Shown: positions 5,351 through 7,927 of the stretch, one piece after another
Layout: the number at the start of each line of letters is the position of its first letter
Numbering within the stretch: position 1 is the first letter of the stretch
DNA from: Clostridiales bacterium
GTDB lineage: Bacteria > Bacillota > Clostridia > Christensenellales > CAG-314
Length of the DNA stretch: 7,927 nt
Reading direction: 5' to 3'
Assembly (NCBI GenBank): GCA_003537755.1
Contig: DPQS01000065.1
Span: 1-7,927, forward strand
Translations under genes and position numbers: made by a program
Notes under the pieces: model-generated
What the model was told of the DNA's origin: nothing
Database searches by the model: none
Seen by the model: the letters and a program-made list of their open reading frames with translations, nothing else

Positions 5351-6526
5351 ATGGATTACATCGGAACAATCAGCCGCGGCATACGCGGGCCAATCATCAG
5401 ACAGGGCGACGATCTTGCTACAATTGCCGTAGATTGCCTGCTTAACGCAAGCAAACAGGGCAACTTCGACATTCAGGACAAGGATGTGTTTGCCGTAACG
5501 GAAGCCGTACTCGGTCGCAGCCAGGGAAACTACGCAACCGTTGACCAGATTGCCGCGGACATCTCGGCAAAGTTCGGCGACGAAACGGTAGGGCTTATCT
5601 TCCCCATTTTGTCACGCAACCGCTTTTCGCTTGTACTCAAAGCCATTGCAAAAGGTTGCAAAAAGCTGATAGTCCAACTGAAGTACCCAGGCGACGAAGT
5701 AGGCAACTCGTTTGTTTCCGCCGAAAAACTTATGGACAGCGGCGTAAATCCCTACACCGACGTGTTTACCGCCGACCAATTTTACGCAAAGTTCGGGGAC
5801 GTTCGTCACACATTTACAGGCGTTGACTACATCGACTACTACCGCAAGGCAACGAACGGTGCCGAGGTAATACTTGCCAACGACCCGGCGGAAATACTGA
5901 AGTACACCAAGTACGTAATAAACGCCGACATTCACACGCGCAGGCAAACCAAGCGCATTTTGCTTAACGCAGGCGCAACAAAGGTTGTGTCGCTGGACGA
6001 AATACTGACCAAGCCCGTAAACGGAAGCGGCTACAACGACAAATACGGCGTGCTGGGCAGCAACCTCGCCACACAAAACAGCGTCAAACTGTTTCCCCGC
6101 GACGGACAGGCGTTTGTCGAGCGCGTACAGAAACTTGTCGAGGAAAAGACAGGCAAACACATCGAAGTTATGGTGTACGGAGACGGCGCGTTCAAGGATC
6201 CCGTCGGCGGCATATGGGAACTTGCCGACCCCGTCTGCTCACCTGCGTTTACTTCCGGACTCAACGGCAAACCCAACGAAATCAAACTGAAGTACGTTGC
6301 CGACAACGACCTTGCCAACCTTAGCGGCGACGAAGCCGTAGCAAAGATGCAGGAACTCATCGCCCACAAGCAAAACGACCTTACGGCAAATATCCTTAGC
6401 CAGGGCACCACACCGCGTCAACTTACAGACCTGCTTGCAAGTCTGTGCGACCTGACAAGCGGCAGCGGCGACAAAGGCACGCCATTCGTACTGGTACAAA
6501 ACTATTTCAAAAACTATTCCATGTAA
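5351..6526 (+). CDS. CofE-like protein (coenzyme F420-0:gamma-glutamyl ligase family)
   Basis: The family founder CofE adds L-glutamate to F420-0 through a gamma linkage using GTP and metal ions. This 391-residue protein belongs to a longer version common in Firmicutes that do not make F420, where its real substrate is unknown. Family stretches visible: GTISRGIRGPIIRQGDDL at 5-22, VFAVTEAVLGRSQGNYATVD at 46-65 (the VxTExxxxxxxG segment), the acidic cluster NADIHTRRQT at 191-200, YGVLGSN at 232-238 and VYGDGAFKDP at 275-284, whose two Asp are candidate metal ligands. No signal peptide or membrane segment is present. ATG at 5351 follows GGAGA (5341-5345) with five bases between. Downstream, 118 bases away on the same strand, is glnN. 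No cofC, cofD or cofG/H homologue is in the window. The family call is firm; naming it an F420 enzyme would be overreach. Confidence 0.88.
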   Translation: MDYIGTISRGIRGPIIRQGDDLATIAVDCLLNASKQGNFDIQDKDVFAVTEAVLGRSQGNYATVDQIAADISAKFGDETVGLIFPILSRNRFSLVLKAIAKGCKKLIVQLKYPGDEVGNSFVSAEKLMDSGVNPYTDVFTADQFYAKFGDVRHTFTGVDYIDYYRKATNGAEVILANDPAEILKYTKYVINADIHTRRQTKRILLNAGATKVVSLDEILTKPVNGSGYNDKYGVLGSNLATQNSVKLFPRDGQAFVERVQKLVEEKTGKHIEVMVYGDGAFKDPVGGIWELADPVCSPAFTSGLNGKPNEIKLKYVADNDLANLSGDEAVAKMQELIAHKQNDLTANILSQGTTPRQLTDLLASLCDLTSGSGDKGTPFVLVQNYFKNYSM

Positions 6527-6564
6527 CGCCGACGTCACGCAAACGGACACACGGCAAACTGCAC

Positions 6565-6610
6565 CGACGTCTTAGCGACATCGTGACAAACTTTTTGCGC
6601 GGCACACCGC
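6565..6610 (+). other. Two small hairpins between the CofE-like gene and glnN
   Basis: CGACGTC (6565-6571) pairs with GACATCG (6577-6583) with one C/A mismatch; a five-T run follows only nine bases later (6592-6596), so it is at best a weak terminator. GCGG/CCGC (6599-6602 with 6607-6610, loop CACA) comes next, before the Shine-Dalgarno at 6629. An 8-base direct repeat CCGACGTC occurs at 6529-6536 and 6564-6571. The TATAAT at 6623-6628 has no -35 at proper distance and abuts the ribosome site. The gap therefore shows no convincing promoter, consistent with a shared transcript. Confidence 0.35.
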
Positions 6611-6644
6611 CGCCCGATATCATATAATAAGGAGAGTGACTACC

Positions 6645-7927
6645 ATGACCAATTCTGCTATCTTTGGAATAAATATGTTTGACAACAACAAAATGCACGA
6701 AAGACTGTCCGAAACACTTTACGACAAGATTTTACTCGGTCAGAACAGAGAAGTTACATTTTCCGACGAGGAACTGGACGAATACGCGTCAGCATTGCTT
6801 GTGTGGGCTCGCGAACGCGGCGCAACACGCTACTCGCACTGGTTCAGTCCTCTGACAAACAGCACGGCAGGCAAACGCAACACATTCGAATGCATTGACT
6901 GCGGCGGTTTGCTTACCGACAAGTTTCGCGGGAAGGAACTGAAAATAGGCGAAGGCGACGCAAGCAGCTTCCCCAACGGCGGCATTCGCCAGACCTTCGA
7001 GGCGAAGGGTATCACGCGCTGGGACTACACCTCGTTTGCCTTTGTAGAAGAGGACTGCCTGTACATACCCGTGTACTTCCACAGTTTCGGCGGTGAATCA
7101 CTGGACAAAAAGACGCCGCTTGTAAAAAGTTGCCGCGCCCTTGCCCACGCGACAAAACGCTTGCTCGGCTGTTTCGACGCAATGCCGAACACCGTCAAAA
7201 GCGTTGTCGGGGCGGAACAGGAATACTTCCTTGTGGACAAAGATTTGTTTTACGCACGCACCGACCTGACCGTGTGCGGACGTACTCTGTTTGGCGCAAA
7301 ACCCCCGAAACTTCAACAGTTGCACGACCACTACTTCGGCAAAACCAAGAGCGCGGTGCTTGACTTTATGCGCGACGTGGACAACGAACTGCTGAAACTT
7401 GGCATACTTGCCGCGACGGAACACAACGAAGTTGCGCCATGCCAGTTTGAACTTGTGCCCTGCTACCAACGCGCGCCCGTTGCCTGCGACCAGAATCAAC
7501 TCATCATGCAGACCCTTGAACGCGTTGCCGACAAGCACAACCTTGTGTGCCTGCTTCACGAAAAACCTTTCAGTTACATCAACGGCAGCGGCAAACACAA
7601 CAACTGGTCCATCATGGCGGACGAGGACAACCTGTTTAAGACAGGCAACACGGCGCAACGCAACGGCATTTTTATGCTGACAATCGCCTCGGTACTTGCC
7701 GCCGTGGACGACTACGCAGACCTTATACGCGCCTTTACCGCTTCGGCAACCAACGCAAGACGTCTTGGCGGCATGGAAGCCCCCAGCAACATCATTTCGG
7801 TGTTTGTAGGTGACAAATTGTGGTCTTTAATGAACGAAGTCGGTACAAAGTTTACCCTCGGCAAGGACACGTTGCCCGATTTTCCGCACGCAACCGACCG
7901 CAACCGCACCTCGCCGTTTGCCTTTAC
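6645..7927 (+). CDS. glnN: Type III glutamine synthetase (GSIII, GlnN), N-terminal part, cut by the window end
   Basis: The enzyme makes glutamine from glutamate, ammonia and ATP in the cytosol; type III enzymes are about 700 residues and form dodecamers. The 427 codons present cover about 60 percent, with no stop before the edge. GSIII landmarks appear in order: GATRYSHWFSPLT at 59-71, GEGDASSFPNGGIRQTFEAK at 102-121, GGESLDKKTPL at 149-159, VGAEQEYFLVD at 188-198, TLFGAKPPKLQQLHDHYFG at 214-232, EHNEVAPCQFELVP at 259-272, LHEKPFSYINGSGKHNNWS at 304-322 (ATP/glutamate site) and RRLGGMEAPSNIIS at 372-385. The last differs from the usual LGxNEAPPAIIS (Asn to Met, Pro to Ser-Asn). ATG at 6645 follows AAGGAG (6629-6634) with ten bases between, rather long but the only good site. 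It is probably co-transcribed with the CofE-like gene. No glutamine riboswitch was recognised upstream. Confidence 0.94.
   Translation, partial: MTNSAIFGINMFDNNKMHERLSETLYDKILLGQNREVTFSDEELDEYASALLVWARERGATRYSHWFSPLTNSTAGKRNTFECIDCGGLLTDKFRGKELKIGEGDASSFPNGGIRQTFEAKGITRWDYTSFAFVEEDCLYIPVYFHSFGGESLDKKTPLVKSCRALAHATKRLLGCFDAMPNTVKSVVGAEQEYFLVDKDLFYARTDLTVCGRTLFGAKPPKLQQLHDHYFGKTKSAVLDFMRDVDNELLKLGILAATEHNEVAPCQFELVPCYQRAPVACDQNQLIMQTLERVADKHNLVCLLHEKPFSYINGSGKHNNWSIMADEDNLFKTGNTAQRNGIFMLTIASVLAAVDDYADLIRAFTASATNARRLGGMEAPSNIISVFVGDKLWSLMNEVGTKFTLGKDTLPDFPHATDRNRTSPFAF

Noticed and set aside
6623..6628. Perfect TATAAT as a glnN promoter
   Set aside because: No -35 at 16-18 bases, and a start here would fall in or past the Shine-Dalgarno at 6629-6634, leaving no ribosome site on the message.
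6527..6644. Glutamine riboswitch (glnA motif) ahead of glnN
   Set aside because: I looked for the conserved CGUUCAUC and GACGGAAGUAGG-like segments and did not find them.

Overview
The window looks like chromosomal DNA of an anaerobic Bacillota bacterium (Clostridia in the broad sense, probably an uncultured gut or environmental lineage). This is an inference from three things: the gene families present (a type III glutamine synthetase, an M3B oligoendopeptidase, and a long CofE-like ligase typical of Firmicutes that lack coenzyme F420), strong AGGAG-type Shine-Dalgarno sites, and SigA-like promoters with rho-independent terminators. No rRNA, tRNA, CRISPR array, transposase or phage gene was seen. 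Species cannot be assigned from the sequence alone.

Layout. 1-260 is a gene-free block packed with inverted repeats, probably a dispersed non-coding repeat. 389-1513 (minus) is a two-part GNAT-fold acyltransferase of unknown substrate, followed by a long hairpin that includes its stop codon and then a rho-independent terminator (259-291). 1514-1858 is a divergent promoter region with a near-consensus promoter for plsX. 1859-2860 (plus) is plsX, phosphate acyltransferase of phospholipid synthesis. 2861-3127 is a convergent spacer with a probably bidirectional terminator. 3128-4801 (minus) is an M3 zinc oligoendopeptidase. 4802-5350 is a 549-base divergent control region. It holds a promoter for each neighbour, and each leader contains a terminator-like hairpin ahead of the gene. 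5351-6526 (plus) is a CofE-like (F420-0:gamma-glutamyl ligase family) protein. 6645 to the window end (plus) is the N-terminal 427 codons of a type III glutamine synthetase (glnN), cut by the window edge.

How the genes fit together. They are mostly single-gene units with housekeeping metabolic roles: phospholipid precursor synthesis (plsX), peptide turnover (M3 peptidase) and ammonia assimilation (glnN). The most suggestive association is the CofE-like ligase directly upstream of glnN on the same strand, with a 118-base gap and no convincing promoter between them. Both families activate a carboxylate and act on glutamate or with it as amine donor, so a shared transcript with a nitrogen or glutamate theme is plausible but unproven. 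The most unusual regulatory signals are the long leader of the CofE-like gene, with an internal intrinsic terminator, and the leader of the M3 peptidase, which may begin with an 11-codon Pro-rich mini-ORF followed by two abutting hairpins and a U-tract.
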